Below are positions 35,427-44,365 of a DNA stretch of 64,000 bases, piece after piece. Each line of letters begins with the position of its first letter. The stretch's first letter is position 1. This DNA comes from Erodium maritimum (Eukaryota; Streptophyta; Magnoliopsida; Geraniales; Geraniaceae): contig OY997592.1 in the NCBI GenBank assembly GCA_963921825.1, positions 30,979,730 to 31,043,729 of the forward strand, given 5' to 3'. The notes beneath the pieces are model-generated. The model ran no database searches and had not been told where the DNA came from. It worked only from the letters and a program-made list of their open reading frames with translations. Both the position numbers and the translations under genes were made by a program.

Positions 35427-36151
35427 ATAACATTCAGGTACGACTTGATCAATTTTGTGCGAAATACGACTCAATCCCAGCCTTGGAATCGCAAATCGCA
35501 TGACTGATTTTTTTTAATTTTTTTCACCAAGTTTCTTATTTTGATCTCTCCCGCTTCGTTTCAACTCCTATTTAATTTTTTCTTGCGCCAAAAACTTTCT
35601 TTTTTCAAGATCTATCTATCAAGTAACATATTGAATATGTTTTGAAGCAAAAAAGAACATGTACAAGCAAAAACACAATTTGTTAACCGTACACTAATGT
35701 ATGTTCTTGCAACTGCATTTGTATGAATAAGCTAATCTTAATGTATGTTTAAGCTAATATTAATTTATTATCTTAAACATGTAGTTGTAAAAACATACAT
35801 ACAAAACACACATTAAGATTAGCTTATTCATACAAATGCAGTTGCAAGAACATACATTAGTGCACGGTTAACGATTTGTGTTTTTTCTTGTACATGTTTT
35901 TTTTTGCTTCAAAACATATTCAATATGCTACTTGATAGATAGATCTTGAAAAAAGAAAGTTTTTGGCGCAAGAAAAAATTAAATCGGAGTTGAAACGAAG
36001 CGGGAAAGATCAAAATAAGAAATTTGGTGAAAAAAAAATAAAAAAAATAAGCCATGCGAAAATCGCAGCCCTTGGGCAATATGCGATTCCAAAGTTGGGA
36101 TTAAGTCGTATTTCGTATTTAAAGATTGTGTTGTACCTGAAAGCTCCCCTA
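35425..36151. mobile_element. Foldback (long palindromic) element, copy 2
   Basis: About 727 bp folding into one long hairpin. The left arm has CATTCAGGTACGAC, CCCGCTTCGTTTCAACTCC, TTTTTTCTTGCGCCA, AAGATCTATCTATCAAGTA, CATATTGAATATGTTTTGA and TGTATGAATAAGCTAATCTT. The right arm has all of these in reverse complement, ending GTTGTACCTGAAAGCTCCCC. Only a short loop near 35770-35800 is unpaired. (TA)n flanks both ends. It shares core blocks with the foldback element at 22414. Confidence 0.88.
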
Positions 36152-36166
36152 TGTAAATATATATAT

Positions 36167-37117
36167 GTACACTTTCAAGTGTTACCCATACCTTATTTTG
36201 TTACATGTTACATAAATTTCGATCGTCTGATCAAATTAATCCAATGACGGTAAATTAAATGGCACAAATCTGTAATTAACATGAACTTTAAATTTATTTT
36301 TGTAATATTACCTATAACAAGGGCATTTCTGTAATTCACTATCTCATTTTTACCAACCCTAATACACCTCATAATCTCATAGCCGAACCCTGCCTATTGT
36401 TTCTCACCCTCATTCTCGCACCTCACCTCTCTCGCAGGTCGGCCGCCGACCGCATGGAGCCATCGCTCCCGCCTTTCAACCCACCAACGCGACCAGGAGC
36501 TCCGCGAACTCTTGCTTCTCGGAGAAGGCCCGCTGCTCGGAGAAGACCACCCCAGTCATGAAGGATCTCGACAACAAGTCTCGTCGTGGATTGAAAGCCC
36601 TGTCATCGATTGAATGCTCGCTGGTCGGTGATTGAAAGCCCCACCGTGGACGAACGCTCGCTGCTCGGAGAAGGCGATCCCAGTTGAGACGTGCTCGGCA
36701 TCGCTGGTCGATGATTGAAAGCCCCACCGTGAGTTCCTCTCTTTTAGCCTTGCCTCTCCGTCACTCTCTCAGCCTCGCCGATGTGCGTGGATCCTTTTCG
36801 TCGGAGATCAAATCAGAAGATAAAGCATTACTCCAATAGATCAGATCAGAGAATTGGAGGTAGTCTGGTATGAACAGATATGGGGGATTTTTTGAAAATA
36901 TTGGTTTGCAACCATATTTGCTTGGGTAGTTTATTGTTGAATTTTAGTTTGTGTTGATCTGATTTTTGTGTTGAAACCATTTATGTGTCGGTCTTAGTTT
37001 TTGAAACACTGATTTTTATGTGATCTTAATCTGTAATACTATGACACTGATTATGGAACATTGTAATTTTGATTCCGTAATATATTGGTTTTGCAGGTTA
37101 TTTGTTTTGATTGTTGG
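36167..37117 (+). mobile_element. Relative of the long-TIR element, right end missing
   Basis: Begins after a (TA)n run with ACACTTTCAAGTGTTACCC and parallels the element at 33178 over its first ~200 bp (GATCAAATTAATCCAATGAC, then TTTATTTTTGTAATATTAC, then AAGGGCATTTCTGT). It also has a GC-rich gene-like block (36400-36790) in which GATTGAAAGCCC recurs three times, followed by AT-rich sequence with TGTAAT motifs. No matching right terminus was seen; the next MITE starts at 37121. Confidence 0.45.
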
Positions 37118-37120
37118 GTT

Positions 37121-37821
37121 GTCAAGTACAAACCACTCCTTAGATCAGAACATTGAACTAATCTACATATTCCAATATAGAAAATCTACGGCCCATAATT
37201 TTCCGAAATTATATATGTAAAATTGGTTCACGCGCATTTGTAGGGGGTAGTTTCGGAAATTGGTTCACACGCATGTAACATTCAGGTACGAATTGGCTGC
37301 TATTTTCGTTTTTTTTTCCACCAAGTTTACTATTTTGATCTTTCCCGCTTCGTTTCAACTCCGATTTAATTTTTTCTTGCGCCAATATTTTTATTTTTGC
37401 AATAACTATCTATCAAGTAGCATATTGAATATGTTTTTAAGCAAGAAAAAAACGATTTACTCAAACAAACAAAAAATAAACGAAATTAATGTATACTTTA
37501 TAATTTTCAGTCGTATGTGTAAGCTAAACCTAATGTATGTTTATAGGAGCTAAAACTCAATGTATGTTATTGCCATTTTCATTTGTATGTGTAGGCTAAA
37601 CTTAACGTATGTCTTTATGTTTTCGCAACTGCATATGTCTAAGCTAAACTTAATGCATGTTTTTCCCATTTTCATTTGTATGTGTAAGCTGAACTGATCT
37701 CACTCATCCAATAAAACATTTCAAAGGATGGGATTAGTTCTACGTTTTGACCAATTTGTGAGGTTTGTACCTGATAGTGATCCTAAGGGGACTATCAAGT
37801 ACAAACCGCCCCTTAGATCAG
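37121..37821. mobile_element. Foldback-family MITE copy 3 with nested direct repeats
   Basis: The 28-bp motif TCAAGTACAAACC, then CTTAGATCAGA, stands at 37121-37148 and again at 37794-37821. An inverted relative, GGTTTGTACCTGATAGT, stands at about 37763. Inside, ACATTCAGGTACGAA (37267) opens a left arm with the same CCCGCTTCGTTTCAACTCCG and TTCTTGCGCCA blocks as the other foldback elements. The right arm is largely replaced by a degenerate repeat of GTATGTGTAAGCTAAAC units (37508-37700). Confidence 0.55.
37508..37700. repeat. Degenerate tandem repeat, GTATGTGTAAGCTAAAC unit
   Basis: Four spaced copies of a TATGTGTAAGCTAAACTTAA-like phrase followed by a TGTATGTTT-like phrase, about 55-65 bp apart. 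Confidence 0.65.
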
Positions 37822-37847
37822 ATATAGACTCTCCTGCCGCATCCTGA

Positions 37848-39435
37848 CTACTGGCTGCCCTTCCTCGGTTTGTCCAGCTTGGCAGCTAGTGCCTCGGCCT
37901 GAACCAGTACTGGGATAGGAGTAGAGATATCGGCCGACCGTCGCACTTCCCTGATCTCAGCGACGATCTTTTTCTGCGCAGAAACAAACCAGGATTTAGA
38001 GAAATGAATGGTATGTAATTACTAATTATTAAACGACAATGAAGATAATTAACAAAATGTTAAATATAAATATTAAATATAATGAAAAAACATAAAGTTC
38101 GGGACAAAAAATATTAACCCCTTTAATGCGGTTGGCCTTTTTCTTGTCGTTTGGCGGGAAGACATGCATACATGCATCCAGGAGCGGCGTCGGGTTGTTG
38201 GGGTATTTGTTCGCAATCTTCTCAGAGTAGCCTGCAATCGAGCAGGATCCGCCTCGTTGCACGGTCTTCACTTTCTTCCGAGCGTCAGATGCCTTCTGCG
38301 ACTTGAGCTGGCATTTTTACAAAAATCATACTAATTAATTGAATAATTAGAACAATATATATAAACATCTAATCACGAACATTATCATTTACCTTGAACT
38401 CGTCGGAATCGAAGTGCTTGCAAAGAAATTCCCACTCATCCAGACGTTGTTCGAACTCATAAGGAGGGGTGATATATGTTGTCTTCTTTTCAGCCATTCT
38501 GGCTTTGCGCGCTCGATTGATCTTGGACTTCCAGTCTGTGAACAGATTGCGGAATTCACTCTCGATCCAGTCACATAGCGGGTTGTCATTCTTCTTGTAC
38601 AAGTACATCCCCTGCAAACAAAACGTGGAGAAATTAATGCGGGAACGATTAAAAAACAAAAATAAACAACACTTACGTGGAAAAAAAGTACCTTGAGGTT
38701 CCGTTTTACCATATCTCGATCTGTCACAACAATCTCGTCCCATGTTTTATTCAACATGGGCAAGTGCGACCGAATGATGGACCCGATATCTCGGGTCACT
38801 CGCGCCCTATCTATTGTCGGGTGACCCGGACAGGTCACAATCTTCCTCACGGGGTCGTAGACGAGTTCTAACCTTCCGTGTTTCTGTACATAATCGTTTG
38901 TCTTACGAATGGACACCCACCCCCTTTTACCACCCCGCTTTTTCTTACCAGAGGCGACCTCAGGGTTCGGAGTGGCGTCGACGGGCTCACTACTGACAGT
39001 GGCGTCAACGGCCTCCTCGGAGTCGGAGTCTGAGTCTGAGTCGGGCCCGCTATCGCTCCCGATGTCGCTCCCGCTCTCGTCGTAGTTTATACTCAACGGG
39101 GCGGAACGTTTGGTAACCTTCTGTTTTTTGGCCGCCTTATGGACGTACCAAACGTTGCCCGCTGCAGACGAGCTTCTCGCCACGCCCGGACTCGGGCCTC
39201 CGTGCTATGAGGTCGAAGCGGTTGACGGCAGAATCAAAGCATCGGGCCCTGGCCATTGCGACGCAAGCGAGTCGGGATGGCTGGTGTCGGCAGTCCCCTC
39301 GACCAAAACGGGGGAGGGGGTGGGCGCAGCGGATTGGGTAGCGGCTAGGGCCGGGGTCGGGGCAGCGGTAAAGGTCGGGGCAGGGGCAGTCCCCTCTTCC
39401 TCCTCTGTCATTTTAATTCTTCTTTTTGCTACCAT
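37848..39435 (-). pseudogene. CACTA second gene with Transposase_24-like region
   Basis: Four coding exons of about 426 codons in total: 39435-38692, 38611-38393, 38307-38119 and 37973-37848, each with AG/GT borders. The ATG is one base after a splice acceptor. An acidic, Ser/Asp-rich N-terminal part (SDSDSDSDSEE) precedes KKKRGGKRGWVSIRKTNDYV. The match to the plant En/Spm family Transposase_24 (PF03004) is the pattern LFTDWKSKINRARKAR, then WEFLCKHFDSDEFK, then SQKASDARKKVKTVQRGG. It probably binds transposon DNA as a Tnp1 or TNPA-type partner. An in-frame TAG at 39205-39207 breaks exon 2. The untranslated first exon is split by the solo LTR (43796 on, continuing to 40739). Confidence 0.72.
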
Positions 39436-39436
39436 C

Positions 39437-40738
39437 CTGCATTTAAAAAAAATATAGGCAAATCTCAACTTTTTTCGGATATTTGCCTAACCATGAAAAC
39501 GACATTACGGTTATAAGGGCGGGGGCATTTTCATCATGTCAGGAAAAAAATTAACAGGTTTTAAAGAAGAGTTTATACATTTGTATAGTTATCAGATAAT
39601 CATGGAAATATCAATCCTTGGCTTCACACTATTACATCTTCACTGTTTCTCATCTTCTTTGAGGTTCTATGAGTCAGGTTGTTAATGTCCAAGTGAATAA
39701 TGTCAGAAGTTAAGCCAAACAGATGAGATGAGAGTTGAGTCATCATTACATCACACATATAAATAGTCAATTCAATATAAGAATTGAAATAGAACTGGTG
39801 TGGTGGTCACAGATTCACAAAACTAACAAGTAGAACACCAATAGAGATTATCAATCACTGCAATAAAGGGATACAATTTTGTCATTTTCTTGATGATGAT
39901 CAATGACATTTTTGTCGTTTTCATTTTAAACATTTTGTTGATGATCAATGATATTTTTGTGTAAGCAACTTCATGTTTGAGGAAGATGTGCTTTTGAAAC
40001 ACAGTAACCCAATGAATGTGTTACCAAGATTTTGTATATCAAATGCTAATCTGAAAGAGAGAAACAAATTCTTGCCACTACTGGGCAGCCATGTACTCAG
40101 TAAAACATGCAAAAACAGCCAAACTAAAAGAGTGATAAAACGACACCAAACACTCTTCATGCCTAGAAGGACAACACAAAGGATCCTTAAACAAATCGTG
40201 ATTCAATTAAAGCAAAAATTAAAGTAAATTTCAGCATAAGCTTTCAATTTCAAACAAAGTCAACATTTTAATGATCCATAAACTATTTTCAACATTCTAA
40301 TGATCCTTAAACAAACTCAAACCTAACTAAAATTTCATACATTCATTCGAACCTCGTAACCATAAGCTCCTCTATTTCATACACAATTTCAGTTAAGACA
40401 GATCATGACCACACAATTTCAGTTAAGACAGTTCATAGCCACACAATTTCAATCAATACAAAACCATAACACACAAGTCCACTTCTCAACAAACAAACAG
40501 TCCATAACCATTACCAAATCAGTTAAGAAATTCAAACCTAAATTTGAGGAAGCAAAAATTGAACAGAGAAAGAAAACAAAAATTTCGGTTACTACAATAA
40601 TTGATAGTAAATTTCAGTTACTACAAACATTGATAATAAACACAAACCTAAACATTGAATGCAAACCCCCAAATTTAACAAACCCAAACCCCCAAATTTA
40701 TCAAACCCTAACCCCAAACCATGCATCCAGTCACTTAC
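39437..40738 (-). other. Large 5' intron of the CACTA second gene
   Basis: AT-rich sequence without recognised genes between donor 40738 and acceptor 39437. The phrase CACACAATTTCAGTTAAGAC repeats around 40400-40440. Confidence 0.45.
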
Positions 40739-40786
40739 CTTACTCAAATAAGGGTATGAACACGAGGTGATTTCAGCGGTGTGGTT
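40739..40786 (-). other. Untranslated first exon end and splice donor of the CACTA second gene
   Basis: The minus strand reads GAGTAAG followed by GTAAGTGAC, a strong donor. The next acceptor is at 39437, giving an intron of about 1.3 kb (40738-39437). The exon continues beyond the solo LTR at 43796 into a CT-rich leader-like sequence up to about 44000. Confidence 0.5.
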
Positions 40787-40791
40787 GTTGC
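40787..40791. repeat. 5-bp target duplication of family B solo LTR (left copy)
   Basis: GTTGC here and ATTGC at 43796-43800, one mismatch. Confidence 0.6.
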
Positions 40792-41279
40792 TGTAATAAC
40801 CACTCCCGGTCAACGCCAGTCAAACCTGTGAAAAACAGAAAAATTTAAAAAATTTAAGACAGACACTTAATTGAACCTAGAATTGACCCCGAGGGTCATA
40901 CTCGACTTAAGTTGACCCCGTTATCGACCAAAGTGAGTTCCGGGGGACTCAGGGCAACTTTCTGACCAATTTGGGAAATGTTGACTTTTCGCTGGAAAAG
41001 TCAACCGAGCGACGTTTTGGTCCATTCGAAGATCGTTTTGGATCCAAAAAGCTTAGCCGTCGTCGCAGCGATCTTAGTTGAGCCGTTTCCTTGTAGCCCG
41101 TCAAGTTTCGTAATTTCTTGGAAAAAGTGCCCGTTCGGGGCCTGAAACGTCCGAATTTCGCGAATCTGATTGGAAAATATCTAGAAGATATTTTTCCAAA
41201 AATGTGTGGGACCCACCTTGCCACTTGTCAAACAAGTGGTGGTGTTAGGTTTTGGGGGGAAAATAAGGATGAGGCTTAA

Positions 41280-41297
41280 GGGGGGGGGGGGGGGGGG
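41280..41297. repeat. G homopolymer, 18 bases
   Basis: Eighteen G in a row inside the solo LTR. The sister LTR lacks a comparable run at the corresponding place (about 51015). Confidence 0.9.
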
Positions 41298-42553
41298 TTC
41301 GGCCAACTATCAAAAAAAAAGAGAAAAAAAATAGAAAAAGAAGAGAGAAGTTTAGAGAGAGAAGGAGAAGGAGGAAAAGGGAGAAGAAGAGAGGAAGCTA
41401 GGGTTTTGGGGCACTATTCACGAGCTTCAACCTTTTGATCGTCTCAAAGCTAGGAGAATCAAACTCACACCGTCTTCCTCTACGGTAATCACCAAACCGA
41501 TCTTCGTTTTGTCAAGTTCTAAAATTAGGTTTTGGTTTAAAACTATTAGTTTAGGGTTGTATTGAGGATGGGGGATCATTGGAGACGTTTTTGAGATGTT
41601 TTGGGGTGAAGAGGGACGTTTTCCGGTGACCGGGAGCTCCGGCCACCATAGGGGGTGGCCGGCCGGCCATGGGGTGGCTGGCCGGAGCTAGGGCCGGCCA
41701 CCACCATCATGGGCCGGGCCCATTTGAGCCCTAGCCACCCACGGCCAAGGTGGGTCGGGTGGGGCCCACTTGCTAGGGTGCTCGGGTTTCGTGTTCGGGT
41801 GGTTTAGAACGTTCCCCGAATCATTAATCTACAACCGGATCGGAATTTGGATTTAAATTGTAAAAGTTGTAATTGACGGGTTTAGAAACTTGAAACGCTT
41901 ATTAAATTACTCGGGATTCGGAATTGAATTCCGTCGAGTGCATAGGAACCCTTGAATTATTCTAAGACCATAGAAACGAAAACAGGAATTTTCGGAGCCC
42001 CGGAAGGGCGTTTCCAAAACCCGGGGCAGATTCGCCATGTCGGGCGAATCGGGCCTTTCCGGGTCCATTATCGACAATGTCGAGTAATTGGGAAGTTTGG
42101 GAGTGATCGACATTGTCGGGGTTACTTTTGGGCGTCAGGTTTATTAAATTCCAGTTTATGTCTGCGAACTTAAAGGTATTTAAATTGTGTTCTTATTAGA
42201 TCGTGCTGCAGACCGAGGCAAGGGAAAGCGAGGCGAGTGACCGAGATCACGCCGGAGCTTGTTGGTTAGCTTTTGGAGAAAACATACGAGGTAGGGAAAA
42301 GTGGCCGGATCTCGGCCCTGATTAGGGAAAGTTAACAGTATAATTGCATGTGACACCGGGGTGTCGTGGGTTAAGTAGGTTTATCCAATATTAGGAAGGC
42401 AGGTGACACCGGGTAGTGTCGTATGATACAGGAACGTAGCGAACGTTAGAAATGCATGTGACACTTAGTAGTGTCGTAGGAGCAGTGAACTTATCGATAT
42501 TAGAATTACTGGAGGCATATGACCATGCCCGGAGGTTGATTGTTTAGCTTATG

Positions 42554-42746
42554 TCTTGGGTGGCCATGAGAGCCCGTGTTTTACTGTTGGAGTCTTGGGT
42601 GGCCATGAGAGCCCGTGTCTTACTGTTGGAGTCTTGGGTGGCCATGAGAGCCCGTACTTTACTGTTGTGTCTTGGGTGGCCATGAGAGCCCGTACTTTAC
42701 TGTTGTGTCTTGGGTGGCCATGAGAGCCCGTGTTTTACTGTTGGTG
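42554..42746. repeat. Tandem repeat, ~39-bp unit, five copies
   Basis: Units starting TCTTGGGTGGCCATGAGAGC at about 42554, 42593, 42632, 42670 and 42708. Degenerate relatives continue to about 42890. Confidence 0.9.
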
Positions 42747-42993
42747 TGTCTTGGGAGGACGTGAGTTCCCGTGGGGTTGTTGAGCCCGTGAGTTATTGTC
42801 GGTGTGTCTTGGGTGGCCGTGAGTTCCCGTGGGGTTGTTGAGTCCGTGTTTTACAGTTGGTGTCTTGGGTAGCCATGAGTGCCTGTGGAGTGTTGAACCT
42901 GGGTTGTTGCTGTTTGTTGAACTTTGCTTGTGATTGTGATTGTGGTTAACTGAGGTTGGAGACCCGACTTTGTGTCGGGGAAGTTGCGTGAGG

Positions 42994-43165
42994 TGTGGCT
43001 AGCCACCCGACTAAGATCGGGGGTAGGGGAGAGGTTGTGGGCTAGCCTCCCGACTGAGATCGGGAGAAGGTGCGCGCGGGTGTGGCTAGTCACCCGACTG
43101 AGATCGGGGGTAGGGGAGAGGTTGTTGACTAGCCTTCCGACCGAGATCGGGAGAAGTTGCGCGAC
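42994..43165. repeat. Tandem repeat, 87-bp unit, two copies
   Basis: TGTGGCTAGCCACCCGACT at 42994 recurs at 43081 with small changes. Each unit also includes CCCGACTGAGATCGGG, which is an inverted repeat. Confidence 0.85.
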
Positions 43166-43800
43166 AGGTCGACCGCCTGACCTGACAGGGATCGGTAAAG
43201 GGCGAGAGAGAGATGGGTTACTGAGCAGCTGGCGTGCGATCCTTTGTGATCTTGTTTGGTGTGCGATCCTTTGTGATCTTGGGTGTTGCATGGTTGTCTG
43301 TCGTGTCTTTGGAGGAGGTCGTCAATCGTTGTGTCAGGTCTACTTTACATGTCCAAGTGTTGAGTCGGTTGATGAAAGTAACAATGTGTGTGTGTCGGTC
43401 GGGTCACTTGAGTTTGGGGATAGTAGTCCCCGGTGTTGAGTTGTTGTTGGTGTTACCGACATTGTCTGCTAAGTATGCCGTAGTCAGTCTGTTATCCGTG
43501 GTGGTGAGCGAACGCTCACCCCTAGCTGCTTTTCCTACAAGTACCGGTCGCAGGTTGGACCAGGTGAGCTTCTGAAGCTTGAAGAGCTAGGAGCGGGATT
43601 CTGGGTTTACTTTTGAGTATAGCGACGTATACCTTGCTTTTGGTCCATTTTTTGGGACGTACCTTTAAGTTGTAAATGATTATTTTTGATGAACAAATGG
43701 TGATTTTAAAGTGATTTATGTAAAAGGTTCCAAAATGTTTTATTGTTTTAAACGTTCGCGTCCTAAGTTCGGTTTATTGAAATTGGGGCGTGACAATTGC

Positions 43801-44234
43801 GAAGACCTAAACCAAGCAGAGAGAGAGAGAGGAAATCGAAGGAAGAAGCTCGGACGCCGGAGTAGAGAGCAATTCGTCGATAGAGCTTCAGGGCCTCGGA
43901 GAGGCCACAGCGAGATGGTGGTCGGAGGTAGGAGGTCAGAGGCAAGGTCGGGGCTGAGGCGTGGTCGGGGCTGAGGCAAGGTCGGGGCTGAGGCGTGGTT
44001 GAGTTCGGACGGCTCGGAGATGAGTGAGCACAAGGACGAAAACGTGTCGCCAGAGGGAGGTGCTGTCACAACGTGGTTGAGGTCGGGCGTGACAAAGGAA
44101 TGAACACCGGCGCCAGCGTGGTTAAGGTCGGGCGTGCTCGTGAGAAAGGGAGGGAATTTTTTGAGAAGAGAGGGAATTTTATGATAAAGTGGGGAAAATG
44201 AGAAATATGAAGGAGTTGTTGACCTAATAGACAA
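43801..44234 (-). other. Leader and promoter region of the CACTA second gene (inferred)
   Basis: On the minus strand this is CT-rich and C-rich with a (CT)n-like run (about 43821-43833) just before the solo LTR, resembling a plant 5' leader. CAGCCCCGACC-type phrases are repeated around 43950-44000. No coding frame was recognised. Confidence 0.35.
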
Positions 44235-44348
44235 ACTAACCTCTACGACTACATAGTAACGTAGTAGTAGCTGCAAAAAAAAAAAAATCAAATTTTGAGG
44301 TCGAGATTAAGATAATTCAACATTTCAAGCTCGGGACATTGATACTAA

Positions 44349-44365
44349 CCTAAAACAGTTATTGA
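44349..44365. repeat. Target duplication of RRM retroposon copy 3, left
   Basis: CCTAAAACAGTTATTGA, matched at 46270-46286 by CCTAAAACAATTATTGA (one mismatch in 17). It lies within the array unit. Confidence 0.88.

Larger units (their letters stand above)
40792..43795 (+). mobile_element. Gypsy-type solo LTR (family B)
   Basis: Starts TGTAATAACCACTCCCGG and ends AATTGGGGCGTGACA, 3004 bp. The same family forms the LTR at 50530-53991, which is followed by a primer-binding site. No internal sequence adjoins either side, and the flanks are GTTGC and ATTGC, so it is a solo LTR. It contains two tandem repeat blocks (42554-42746 and 42994-43165) and a run of 18 G (41280-41297). It interrupts the leader exon of the CACTA second gene. 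The mismatch in the flanks hints at an older insertion. Confidence 0.85.

Noticed and set aside
42972-43439. 155-codon open frame in the solo LTR
   Set aside because: It runs through an 87-bp tandem repeat and shows no domain.
37822-44234. Second gene region as a separate CACTA element
   Set aside because: Same strand as Tnp2, placed in the expected Tnp2-then-Tnp1 order, and no CACTA terminus was seen between them. Not excluded, but one element is simpler.
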